A stretch of DNA of 64,000 bases from Treponema sp. (lineage in GTDB: Bacteria; Spirochaetota; Spirochaetia; Treponematales; Treponemataceae), in assembly GCA_017534445.1 (NCBI GenBank), contig JAFXWC010000006.1, positions 1 through 64,000 on the forward strand, given 5' to 3'. Both the position numbers and the translations under genes were made by a program. Positions 35,173 to 43,716 of this stretch are shown here, in pieces; the stretch's first letter is position 1; each line of letters opens with the position of its first letter. Below the pieces are notes generated by a model. That model saw only the letters and a program-made list of their open reading frames with translations, ran no database searches and was not told the DNA's origin.

Positions 35173-35287
35173 TTTTTCTCCTGATGCTTTTTTATTTAAA
35201 ATAAGCCTTATCTTATTTTCGGCATTTTAGCGAGATAATTGAGAAATTCCAGAAAATGGCACTTTTGGAAAGCCTTGTCCTTTTGCC

Positions 35288-36880
35288 TTATTTCTTGCGG
35301 GAGAAAACGCGGTATGTAATCCAGGGGAATATGGAATGTTCGCGCTCTATGTTAGTAAGCCACTCCGTGCTGACGGTGTTGCTTGCAAGTGAATCGAATA
35401 CCGTGGTAAAAGAAAGTATGTATTTCTTGAAGGATTCCGCCGCAAAGTTGGGGAGTTTCTGATCGTGGAGCATGGAAGGCCAGGCTCCGCTTTGCGCAAG
35501 AAGCACTTCTTTTGCACCTGTGTCAAGAAGACGTGCCTTTAGCCCTGTTTCGCCGGGGAATCTTTCGGTTAAGTCTATGACCCGCTCCGTTGCTGTGCGG
35601 ACATAGCGGTACATGTAGCTGTTGCTGCTGTCCAAAAGGTCTTCTCCGTATCCGCTGCCGCTTTCCCCGCAAGGGTAGAGCGTTATTTTTGGAAGGGAGA
35701 ACTGTTTTTCTATGTTGTTTCTGCAAAGGGAAAGGCTTATTTTTTCTTCAGAATTTGTTTCGTTGCATACAAGGCGCATAACCTCTTCCAGCCAGTCAAT
35801 TCCTTCGAACCAGGTTTGTCCAAGAAGTTCTGCGGGAATTACGCATGTTAGGATGGCATCCTGACCGTCCATAAGGGATTCTGCTTTGTTAAGCTTTGAC
35901 TTCTTTGAATTGTAGAAGGCAAGGGCGTCTTTTTTTACCTGTTCCCGGGCTTTTTTTGCGTCGTATACTTCAGAATCGTTTGCCGTGTACTTGTAGCCTG
36001 TCTGTATGCGGATTTTGCTGCTGCCAAGGAAGTTTTCCAGTTCTGCGCCTTCAAGGGAAAAGCCTATGTCTTCGTTCTGGTTCCTGTAAACTCCATTTGT
36101 GGAAAAACCGCTTTCTTTGTCCGTAATGTCCTGGGGAGTCTCGTTGTCTTTTGCAAAGATAACAAGCGAGCGGTTTGTTCTTACCGGAGAGAAAATGCCT
36201 GTTGGCGGGCAGTCCTTTGAGAAGAGCAGGGCTTTTGTGTCTACTATGGTGTAGTTCATGTTGTATGAGCGGATTACGCTTTCAAGCTCGTTTGCCCAAC
36301 CAAGGTAGGGAAGGTAAAACCCGTCTCCGCTTTCCTCAAAGAAGTTCTTCTGGGCGCGGATTCCTGTGTCAACCTGGGCGTTGAGTGCTTCCTTTAGGTC
36401 TGCAAAGTGGGGAAGGTATGCGTATGTTGCGGCTGTTGCAATCAGTTCCACGTAGTCTTTCTGGGCAAAATCCTTAAAGGCGGCCACCAGATTCTTTTTG
36501 TAGTGGTCGGTAAAGTCCAGTCGTGTCTTCTGAAGCCTTGAAAGGCAGCTTCTGACCTGCTCCAAAAGCTCCGGGTCGTCTTTGTTGCGCTCAAGTTCCA
36601 CGTCGCCAAGGGCAATGCGCCTGTCAAGGTAGTTTATGTACTGTTCCTGAACAACTTCGTCCGACAAAAGCGTGCAAAGTACCGGGCTAAGGACTAGGCC
36701 AACCTTAAAAGGAATGTTTTCTTGGCTGAGTTTTGTAAAGAGATTCAAAAGGGGAATGTAGGTGTCTGTAATTGCCCCGAACAAAATGTCATTCTGGGCA
36801 GAAAATCCTTCGTCTGTCTTTTGGTTGCGTATGTATCCTTGTTCCGCAGTTATTACGATTATTAATTTCTTTTCTGACAC
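35288..36880 (-). CDS. GH57/DUF1957-like protein, catalytic residues apparently lost
   Basis: A 530-aa protein with the overall layout of GH57 alpha-glucan branching enzymes/DUF1957: N-terminal strand with IIVITAEQGYIRNQ, IATAATYAYLPHF, FYLPYLGWANELE and VIPAELLGQTWFEG. In active members these are HAHxPYVR, THxYLP, PECxY and FDxELFGHWWFEG. Here the two early histidines are Thr11 and Glu13, the nucleophile Glu is Tyr192, and the catalytic Asp is Pro349. So the fold seems kept but the active site lost: probable pseudoenzyme. GTG start. Next to a DUF4912 gene (39-bp gap), a pairing typical of spirochaetes and related groups. Confidence 0.8.
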   Translation of the reverse strand: MSEKKLIIVITAEQGYIRNQKTDEGFSAQNDILFGAITDTYIPLLNLFTKLSQENIPFKVGLVLSPVLCTLLSDEVVQEQYINYLDRRIALGDVELERNKDDPELLEQVRSCLSRLQKTRLDFTDHYKKNLVAAFKDFAQKDYVELIATAATYAYLPHFADLKEALNAQVDTGIRAQKNFFEESGDGFYLPYLGWANELESVIRSYNMNYTIVDTKALLFSKDCPPTGIFSPVRTNRSLVIFAKDNETPQDITDKESGFSTNGVYRNQNEDIGFSLEGAELENFLGSSKIRIQTGYKYTANDSEVYDAKKAREQVKKDALAFYNSKKSKLNKAESLMDGQDAILTCVIPAELLGQTWFEGIDWLEEVMRLVCNETNSEEKISLSLCRNNIEKQFSLPKITLYPCGESGSGYGEDLLDSSNSYMYRYVRTATERVIDLTERFPGETGLKARLLDTGAKEVLLAQSGAWPSMLHDQKLPNFAAESFKKYILSFTTVFDSLASNTVSTEWLTNIEREHSIFPWITYRVFSRKK

Positions 36881-36919
36881 TTTAAAACCCCGTTCTTAAA
36901 TTCTTGTTTTTAAATTTTG

Positions 36920-37591
36920 TTATGCAAAGGATTCCCTGTGTTCCCTGAACTGGGCACTCAGAAGCTGTTCAAAGCCGGAAAGAGAAACCATTGGAGGTAC
37001 GTCTACCTTTTGACCCGGTTTTATGCCTGCTATTACAGGATTTTCCTGTGGAATCTGTATTTTTTCAGTAAAAGCGATTATTTCTGCCTTTTCGGAAGGG
37101 CTTGATGCCGGTATTTTTAGTTCGATTGCAAAGCTTTTTGTTCCCGGAGGAAGAAGCACATACTGTTCTCCGCAACGGGAAGATGCCTTTATGTCAAAAA
37201 AATCGGAAGGCGTTTCTGCGTTTTCGTCGTTGAAGATGCATACGTGAAGGTACATTCCTTCTGTTCCGCTTCCGTTTTCTCCCTGAAGGTTGTTTCTTGT
37301 GTCCCAATAGACAAAGGCCCATGCTGGATTGTGAAGTACCGCGCGGATTTTTGTCTCGTTGTATGATTTGGGCAAGTTTTCCGGTAGTTCCACTTCACCC
37401 TTGGCTATGATTACGTTTTCTTCGCTTTCTTCCTTAGCCTGAATTTCTTCTGCCACTTCAAGAAGGTCTCCGATTATGAAGCGGCGGTTAAGGTTTTCCG
37501 GTATATCAATTCCATAGTAGTCTGCCAAAGAAATTAAATCAGCCGTTGAAATAGACTCAAGGTATTCCCGGGAGAGGTTGTTTTTATTCAT
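36920..37591 (-). CDS. DUF4912-domain protein
   Basis: A 223-aa protein. Residues 1-50 form a small Rho-N/SAP-like helical module (LSREYLESISTADLISLADYYGIDIPENLNRRFIIGDLLE); residues ~70-210 are the DUF4912 domain, with IRAVLHNPAWAFVYWDTRNN and FAIELKIP. DUF4912 proteins are uncharacterised but may bind carbohydrate or protein. Upstream of, and probably co-transcribed with, the degenerate GH57-like gene. No signal peptide. Confidence 0.85.
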   Translation of the reverse strand: MNKNNLSREYLESISTADLISLADYYGIDIPENLNRRFIIGDLLEVAEEIQAKEESEENVIIAKGEVELPENLPKSYNETKIRAVLHNPAWAFVYWDTRNNLQGENGSGTEGMYLHVCIFNDENAETPSDFFDIKASSRCGEQYVLLPPGTKSFAIELKIPASSPSEKAEIIAFTEKIQIPQENPVIAGIKPGQKVDVPPMVSLSGFEQLLSAQFREHRESFA

Positions 37592-37689
37592 AACGTTATA
37601 ATAATCGTTAAAAAACAGCTTTGTGTCAAGTAAAAGTTTTGCGGATTTTTTAATGTATTTTTATGTTTGCTTTTTAGCCATATTGCTTT

Positions 37690-37737
37690 GGGCAAAAAAA
37701 ATGCCCTGTCAGTGGGATTAGTGGGAAAAGCTGACAG
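37690..37737. other. Two small hairpins in the 37592-37817 gap
   Basis: GGGCA-7 bases-TGCCC (37690-37706) and CTGTCAG...CTGACAG (37706-37712 with 37731-37737). They lie between two minus-strand genes; there is no clear T-tract on either strand. Possibly transcript processing or weak termination for the 214-aa gene downstream end. Nothing else is seen in this gap. Confidence 0.35.
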
Positions 37738-37817
37738 AGCTGAGTGGGAATCGTTCAATATAAATAGTGGGTTTATACTGAATCTACTTTGGAGTATACA
37801 CTATATGTGGGGTTATG

Positions 37818-38462
37818 TCAATTTTTTTTTGCACTTTTTTGAGATTTTACGCCCTTTTTTTCTGGAATTTTCCTTGGGCGGCCACCTTTTTTTCCATTTT
37901 CGCGGGATGCGGCGGCTTTTTTCTCGCTTTTTATGCTTCCAAGGAGTTTTGCGGCATCTTCCCTTCCTTCCAGAACCTCATTCTTCCAGAGGGATAGCTT
38001 TTTGCTGTCCATGCGCAGGCTGTAGATTTCTTCCATGCATTTTAGCGCGGATTCAAGCTTTCGTTCTATGTTCTGCCTGAATATTTTGTTGCGGCAAAGT
38101 TCAAGGGACTGCTGCATAAAGACAATCTCGTCCAGGCAGTCTTTTGAAAGTGTACAGATGTTGTCCACAAATTCTGCCATGGTGGCGGATTTTTTGCGTT
38201 CGTTTTCTGCTTCCTGCTTTTTTTCCTGTTCCTGCTTGAATGGCTTTAGTGCGCTTACGATTTTTGTGTCTGCCGGTCCAAGCTCTACTTCTGTACTGTC
38301 TTTTTCCATGCTGTAGCGCAAGAATACCATGGAAATGTTAAAGCTGAGCGTGCGTAGTTCTGCAAGACGGTCGTAGTCGGCGTCAGGATTTTCTTTTAAT
38401 TCCTTGATTTCTTCGGCAACTTTGTCCTGAAGCCTTCGGATTTCTCTAAGCGTAACTGTCAT
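37818..38462 (-). CDS. Hypothetical coiled-coil protein with basic tail
   Basis: A 214-aa protein, mostly helical and charged (LREIRRLQDKVAEEIKELKEN; ERKLESALKCMEEIYSL). The last ~40 residues are lysine/arginine rich (KKAAASRENGKKGGRPRK), with an AT-hook-like GGRPRK that may bind DNA or RNA. No family recognised. The start at 38462 follows AGAGGGGAAA and avoids an unlikely upstream stretch. It stands alone between minus- and plus-strand operons. Confidence 0.65.
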   Translation of the reverse strand: MTVTLREIRRLQDKVAEEIKELKENPDADYDRLAELRTLSFNISMVFLRYSMEKDSTEVELGPADTKIVSALKPFKQEQEKKQEAENERKKSATMAEFVDNICTLSKDCLDEIVFMQQSLELCRNKIFRQNIERKLESALKCMEEIYSLRMDSKKLSLWKNEVLEGREDAAKLLGSIKSEKKAAASRENGKKGGRPRKIPEKKGVKSQKSAKKN

Positions 38463-38623
38463 TTTCCCCTCTGTCCACTGTAGTTCAATTTTATAAAGAA
38501 AACGTAGAAAAGTCAACGAGAATCGGTTTTGCACATGTCAAAATGTAAATTGCCGCAAGAAAGAGGTAAAAATCCTCTATAGTAATGGCTTAACTTGGGC
38601 GGGGAAATTCCGATAAAAAAGAG

Positions 38624-40234
38624 ATGAAAAACGGAATTTTTTTATTTGCAGGGTTTGACAAGACCCATGCTTTTGACAATATATTTTCCTCTGGAAAACA
38701 GTCTGCTTTTGAGCTTTCCTTAAGGTGGGCTATGGGAGTGAAGGGGGAGTCCTCCTTTGCGGTTGCAGTTAATTCTTTTACGGAGCCCCTTGTAAAAGCC
38801 GTGCTTGAAAAATGCTCCTGCAGCGAAAAATTCAGCCTTGTAAAAAGAGACGACTGGAACACACAGTTGCTTGCGGAGGAACTTTCTGCCTTTGCGGCCA
38901 GAACATCCTCTTCCTGCGTGGTTCTTGCTTTTGGCGACTGCCCCTTCCTGAACCTGTCCCTTACAGAAGAGGTTTTGGACAGCCATAAAAAATATCTGGC
39001 TGAATACTCCTTTGCTGACGGTTGGCCTTTGGGTTTTGCACCCGAAGTAATTGACTCTGGAGCACTCAACATTTTGAATGGAATTGCAAAGGGGGAAAAT
39101 TGTTCTGCCGCAAAATTGCCTGTAACAAAGGAAAGCCTTTTTGGCATAATAAAGACCGACGTAAATTCTTTTGAAATAGAAACTGTTATGGCTCCCAAGG
39201 ACTACAGGATGTACCGCCTTGATTTTTCTTGCTCAAGTAAGGCAAATACCCTTGCCTGCCTTGAACTTTGCAAGATAGAGCCTTCTGCAATTTGTGCAGA
39301 CGGTAAGAGTGCGGATGCAAAGTGCCTTTCCGATGCGGCGGTAAAAAGTGCGGAAGTGCAGCAGACGGTTCCTGCCTTTTACAACATACAGATTTCCAAG
39401 GCAGAAAAGATTTCTTCTATTTACAATCCTTATTCAAAAAAGACTCTTGAAATTTGCGGAATGGAATTTGAAAACTTCTGCAAGCTTCTTTCATCAATTG
39501 AAGACTTTTCCGAGAATGCGGTTCTTGGCCTTGGTACTTGGGCAGATCCTCTTTTGAATCCAGAATTTGAAAAGTATGCTCTTGAAGTCTTATCCCACAA
39601 GGGGCTTTCCCTTCTGATAGAGACGGACGGAATAGGGTGTGTCGAAGGTGACCTTGCTGAAAAGGTACGAAAGCTTTCGGAAGAGGCCAGCGGGCGCGTA
39701 ACTTGGATTGTGAACCTGGATGCTTTTAGCCCTGGTGTTTACAACTTGATTCACGGTAGCGCAGATTCTTCTGCTTTTGCAAAGTCAACAAGGGCTGTGC
39801 AGGTTTTGAGCCAGCTCTTTCCGGGAAACGTCTGGCCCCAGTTTACCAGGATGAATGCCAACGAGTGCGAGCTTGAAACTTTCTACCGCTACTGGCATGA
39901 CAAGTCTTCCCCATCCGGTGGAAACGTTATAATTCAAAAGTTTGACCATGCCTGCCAGTTTTTTAGCGACGAGCGTCCGGCAGATCTTAGCCCCTTGTCA
40001 AGAAACCCATGCTGGCACTTAAAGAGGGACATGACTGTTCTTGGCAACGGGGACGTTCCTTTGTGCAGGGAAAACGAGCCTTTTGCACAAGACCCATTGA
40101 TTGTGGGCAATGTCTTTAGCGAAGGAATACAGGCGGTTTGGGAAAAATTCAAGCCTTACCTGAAAGAACAGATAGAAAAAAAATATTGTGGCAAGTGCGG
40201 GAAATGCGATGAATACTATACCTTCAATTTTTAA
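38624..40234 (+). CDS. Spiro-SPASM protein
   Basis: A 536-aa protein of the spirochaete-specific spiro-SPASM family. The N-terminal ~220 residues resemble a nucleotidyltransferase-like region (FAGFDKTHAFDNIF). The middle, about 250-430, looks like a radical-SAM barrel (LGLGTWADPLLNPEFEKYALEVL) but I find no C-x3-C-x2-C cluster motif. The C-terminal SPASM part keeps cysteines: NPCWHLKRDM, DVPLCREN and KKYCGKCGKCDEYYT. So auxiliary cluster binding is likely while SAM cleavage is doubtful. First gene of a six-gene operon with sugar-related functions; it overlaps the next gene by 26 bases. Its role is unknown, probably in modifying a sugar or protein. Confidence 0.85.
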   Translation: MKNGIFLFAGFDKTHAFDNIFSSGKQSAFELSLRWAMGVKGESSFAVAVNSFTEPLVKAVLEKCSCSEKFSLVKRDDWNTQLLAEELSAFAARTSSSCVVLAFGDCPFLNLSLTEEVLDSHKKYLAEYSFADGWPLGFAPEVIDSGALNILNGIAKGENCSAAKLPVTKESLFGIIKTDVNSFEIETVMAPKDYRMYRLDFSCSSKANTLACLELCKIEPSAICADGKSADAKCLSDAAVKSAEVQQTVPAFYNIQISKAEKISSIYNPYSKKTLEICGMEFENFCKLLSSIEDFSENAVLGLGTWADPLLNPEFEKYALEVLSHKGLSLLIETDGIGCVEGDLAEKVRKLSEEASGRVTWIVNLDAFSPGVYNLIHGSADSSAFAKSTRAVQVLSQLFPGNVWPQFTRMNANECELETFYRYWHDKSSPSGGNVIIQKFDHACQFFSDERPADLSPLSRNPCWHLKRDMTVLGNGDVPLCRENEPFAQDPLIVGNVFSEGIQAVWEKFKPYLKEQIEKKYCGKCGKCDEYYTFNF

Positions 40235-41162
40235 CCAGAGGCAGATAAACCATACCGTTATGGGCGGTGCAGAACAGTCTTCCGATGCAAAGATGCCGGT
40301 TGACTGCATTGTTCTTAACAGGACGGACAAGATTTCTAAGAGCCGTATCTTTGACAATCTTATTTACCACGGCTTTAACAGCATTATAAGTGTTGAGGCG
40401 GGGAGCAACCGCTTTGCAACGGAGAATGTCGCGTCCTTGTATCCCAAGGTTAGGTTTGTGGTTGCTCTGGAAGAAATCACTTCTGGCGACATGCTCAACC
40501 TTGGAATGTCCTTGGCGACGGCACCTTATGTGCTTGTCCTTCAGGATGACATGTGCATGGAAGATATTTCCTTTAATCCTCAGCTTGCAAAGAAGCTTAT
40601 TGCCTTGAACGATTTTTGTGTCTGTCCAAGGCTCACGACTTCATCATTCCAATCCATTCCCGTGCGCTTTTCCCCTACGGTTGAAAAATCAGTTTTTAAC
40701 GTGGCCTCATCTCTTTCAATACAGGAAGGGGCCGTTACCCTCTATCCTGCGGATCTTGCGGGTTTCTACGACCGTAACAAATACATTCAGCTTGGCGGTG
40801 CGGACTACACGATTGCTTCCCCATATTGGCAGAAAATGGATTTGTTCTTCCGTGCCTGGCTTTGGGGTGAAAGGGTTTCCCTGCAGCCGTCATTCAATTT
40901 TTCCTATGCGGGGGACATTCCTGAGGAAAACCAAACGGTGGATTCTTCCTACTTGCGTTTTTACATAAAGAACCTTTTGCCGGTCTTTAAGAATGACCAT
41001 GCGGAAATTCCTCTGACTTCCTTTATTGCATTCAGGGCCAACAGGTCTTGTTCCTTTAGGGACGCTCTTGAACTTTTTGGACTTGCAAGAAAGTGGACGG
41101 AAAAAAACAAGTACCGCTTCAAAAAGGATGCGGCAACTTTAATTCAGGACTGGGGAAAATAA
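40209..41162 (+). CDS. Glycosyltransferase-like protein
   Basis: A 317-aa protein with features of a GT-A (family 2-like) glycosyltransferase: VDCIVLNRTDKISKSRIF start, nucleotide-sugar-type strand SIISVEAGSN, then APYVLVLQDDMCMED with the DxD-like acidic motif (about residue 120), and QLGGADYTIASPYWQKMD typical of acceptor-side loops. No signal peptide or membrane segment. Start at the ATG 40209; an in-frame GTG at 40188 is the alternative. It overlaps the spiro-SPASM gene by 26 bases and ends immediately before the fusion gene. Substrate unknown; the operon suggests a flagellar or surface sugar. Confidence 0.75.
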   Translation: MNTIPSIFNQRQINHTVMGGAEQSSDAKMPVDCIVLNRTDKISKSRIFDNLIYHGFNSIISVEAGSNRFATENVASLYPKVRFVVALEEITSGDMLNLGMSLATAPYVLVLQDDMCMEDISFNPQLAKKLIALNDFCVCPRLTTSSFQSIPVRFSPTVEKSVFNVASSLSIQEGAVTLYPADLAGFYDRNKYIQLGGADYTIASPYWQKMDLFFRAWLWGERVSLQPSFNFSYAGDIPEENQTVDSSYLRFYIKNLLPVFKNDHAEIPLTSFIAFRANRSCSFRDALELFGLARKWTEKNKYRFKKDAATLIQDWGK

Positions 41163-43715
41163 ATGGGAGTTTTTGATTTGTTAAGTAGAAAAAAGGAAAG
41201 GGTTGTGCTGATTGTTCAGTGCAGGCTTTCTTCGACAAGGCTTCCTCGAAAGGCTCTTCTGCCGCTTGGTGGATTCAGCATAATTGAGTGGGTGCTGTCT
41301 TCTATGAAAAAAGTTCCGTGCGATGCCTACTATCTTGCGGTTGACACGGAAAGTGCCCCTGAGCTTGAATTTGCGGCAAAGAAATATGGCTGGGATTTTT
41401 ATGCTGGCAGCCGGGACGACGTGCTTGACAGGTTCTGCAAGACAATCGAACTGTCAAAGGCGGATGTTGTGGTTCGCGCTACGGCAGACAATCCTTTTCT
41501 TTTTTACGATGCCGCTTCTGAACTTCTTGAAGAATACAAAAAGCGCAAGTCATCATCGCCTGTTGACTATATAACATGGACGGGACTTCCCCACGGTTCG
41601 GGAATAGAAATATTCTGTGCCCAGTCACTTCTTGAAGCAGCCAAGCTTTCCAATTTGACCGCAGAAGATCATGAGCATGTGGGGCCTGCACTTTACAAGC
41701 ATCAAGATCATTTTAATTGCCTCTTCCTTAAGTCACCGTCTGCCTATTATTACCCTGAGCTTCGCACAACAATAGACACTGCAAGCGATTACAGGCGTGC
41801 CCTTTCTTTTGTAAGGGCTGTTTCCCTTAACAAGGCAAAGACGACAGACACTCTTTTTAAGAAAAACATACTTGAGCCTTATACGTCAAAGGAAATTGTC
41901 CGCGGAATGCAGATTCCTTCCGTAAAGTATCCTATGATTTTTGTTCCAAGCACAAAGAAGGGGGCTGGAACCGGACACTTGCGCCGCTGCCTGGATTTGG
42001 CATGCAAGACCGGGGCAGACATTTACATCCCGGAAAACTGCGGGCTTGAGCAGACCCAGGCCCTTTTGGATGAAGCTTATTCTGAAGGGCTGCAAGAGTG
42101 GCAGGTTGTTAATTCATTAGAAAAAATTTCAGACTATAACCTTGCCGTAACGGATCTTTTTAAGACGGAAGAAAGCGAGGCAAAGAAAATAGCCACCCAG
42201 TGTCCTGTTGCAAGCATTGACGACGGCTCTCTTGAAACTGACTGGGCAGACTACCTTCTTGATATAATCCCATCGCTGGGATATACAAGAAAGCCAAACC
42301 TTGCAGAACCAGGATTCATCATACTTCCTAAAAAGCGCCGCTCCGAAGAGGAACAGAATGCAAAGATTCATACCGCTCTTGTAGTGCTTGGCGGAGAAGA
42401 CCCGGCTTCTTTGGCCTTTCCTTCTGCAATTGCTCTTGCTGAATGCGGTCTTTACGTAACGGCCATAGCGGGCGATGCGGAAAAAGCAAAGTCTTTGCAG
42501 GACCAGGTTCCAGAGAATCTTTCAAAGTATATTCGGGTTATAGCCCCTGTTATGAACTTGCGGGAAAAGCTTTTTGAATTTGACCTTGTCGTTACCCACT
42601 ATGGTTTTACGGCTTTTGAAGCTTCTGCTGCAGGATGTGCGGTAATACTTTTGGGTACGACGCCGCTACACGAAAGCCTTGCCGAAAAATACGGGTTCAA
42701 GTGCGTACATTCATCGCTAATCAACAAGGAATCATTCCAAAGTCTTTTGGCCGACAATAAATCCTTGCACCGGGACATTCGGGAAGATGGAATCCATGAA
42801 CTGGACTCTTTCATGCTGAATCTTTCCCAGGGAACATCGCTTTCTTGCCCCGTCTGCCGTGATGAAAAAAAGAGCTGGCCCAAAGACCCGCTCATTGCCA
42901 GGACTCCAGAAAGAACCTTCCGCCGTTGCCAGAAATGCGGCATGCTCTATATGTCTTGGACAATTCAAAACCATCAGACTGAATATGACCATGACTATTT
43001 TTATGATGACTACAAGAAGCAGTACGGAAAGACATATCAGGATGACTTTGAGAACATAAAGGCCCAGTGTGTGCGCCGCGTTAGCATAATTGACTTTATC
43101 TACCACCGCGGACATTCATCCGTAACGCCTACGGTTCTTGACATAGGTTGTGCCCTTGGCCCCTTCCTTGACGCAGCGAATGATTCTGGCTGGCATGTTT
43201 TTGGAACAGACATTTCAAAAGATGCCGTTGAGTATGTTCAGAACACTCTCCATTATCCCGCTCTGCTTGCTTCCTTCCCCGATGCGGATGTTGCGGGTGA
43301 ATTTGGCGTGGACAAATTTGATGCGGTGACAATGTGGTACGTTATTGAGCATTTCCAGGATTTGGACAGCGTGCTTAAGGCTGTGTCTAAAATAGTAAAG
43401 AAGGGTGGAATCTTTGCATTCAGCACACCGTCTGCGGCAGGTGTCAGCGAAAAATACAATACGGACGAATTCTTTAGGCAAAGCCCGGCAGACCATTACA
43501 CACTTTGGGAACCCAAGCGTTGTGCGGCAATCCTTAAGAAATATGGCTTTAAGGTTGTGCGTACCGTTTCCACAGGAATTCATCCAGAACGATTTCCTTC
43601 AATAAAAAAGAGTGGGGCAGATTCAAAGTCGCTAAAATGGCGCTTTTACAAAACCTTCAGCATGATTTTTAAGTTGGGGGATACTTTTGAAGTTTATTGC
43701 AGGAAGGTGAATTAA
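41163..43715 (+). CDS. Three-domain fusion: SpsF-like cytidylyltransferase, PseG/SpsG-like, SAM methyltransferase
   Basis: An 850-aa protein. Domain 1 (~1-250): IVQCRLSSTRLPRKALLPLGG nucleotidyltransferase loop, VVVRATADNPF and DYITWTGLPHGSGIE, the SpsF/CMP-sugar synthetase pattern. Domain 2 (~258-555): GAGTGHLRRCLDLA, ASIDDG, and late VVTHYGFTAFEASAAG, the PseG/SpsG glycosyl-hydrolase-like pattern that releases UDP from sugar nucleotides. Domain 3 (~562-850): zinc-ribbon cysteines 562/565/589/592, then LDIGCALGPF, WHVFGTDIS and AVTMWYVIEHF, a class I methyltransferase. One protein may therefore hydrolyse, activate and methylate a nonulosonate-like sugar. The ATG abuts the upstream stop. Confidence 0.88.
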   Translation: MGVFDLLSRKKERVVLIVQCRLSSTRLPRKALLPLGGFSIIEWVLSSMKKVPCDAYYLAVDTESAPELEFAAKKYGWDFYAGSRDDVLDRFCKTIELSKADVVVRATADNPFLFYDAASELLEEYKKRKSSSPVDYITWTGLPHGSGIEIFCAQSLLEAAKLSNLTAEDHEHVGPALYKHQDHFNCLFLKSPSAYYYPELRTTIDTASDYRRALSFVRAVSLNKAKTTDTLFKKNILEPYTSKEIVRGMQIPSVKYPMIFVPSTKKGAGTGHLRRCLDLACKTGADIYIPENCGLEQTQALLDEAYSEGLQEWQVVNSLEKISDYNLAVTDLFKTEESEAKKIATQCPVASIDDGSLETDWADYLLDIIPSLGYTRKPNLAEPGFIILPKKRRSEEEQNAKIHTALVVLGGEDPASLAFPSAIALAECGLYVTAIAGDAEKAKSLQDQVPENLSKYIRVIAPVMNLREKLFEFDLVVTHYGFTAFEASAAGCAVILLGTTPLHESLAEKYGFKCVHSSLINKESFQSLLADNKSLHRDIREDGIHELDSFMLNLSQGTSLSCPVCRDEKKSWPKDPLIARTPERTFRRCQKCGMLYMSWTIQNHQTEYDHDYFYDDYKKQYGKTYQDDFENIKAQCVRRVSIIDFIYHRGHSSVTPTVLDIGCALGPFLDAANDSGWHVFGTDISKDAVEYVQNTLHYPALLASFPDADVAGEFGVDKFDAVTMWYVIEHFQDLDSVLKAVSKIVKKGGIFAFSTPSAAGVSEKYNTDEFFRQSPADHYTLWEPKRCAAILKKYGFKVVRTVSTGIHPERFPSIKKSGADSKSLKWRFYKTFSMIFKLGDTFEVYCRKVN

Positions 43716-43716
43716 T

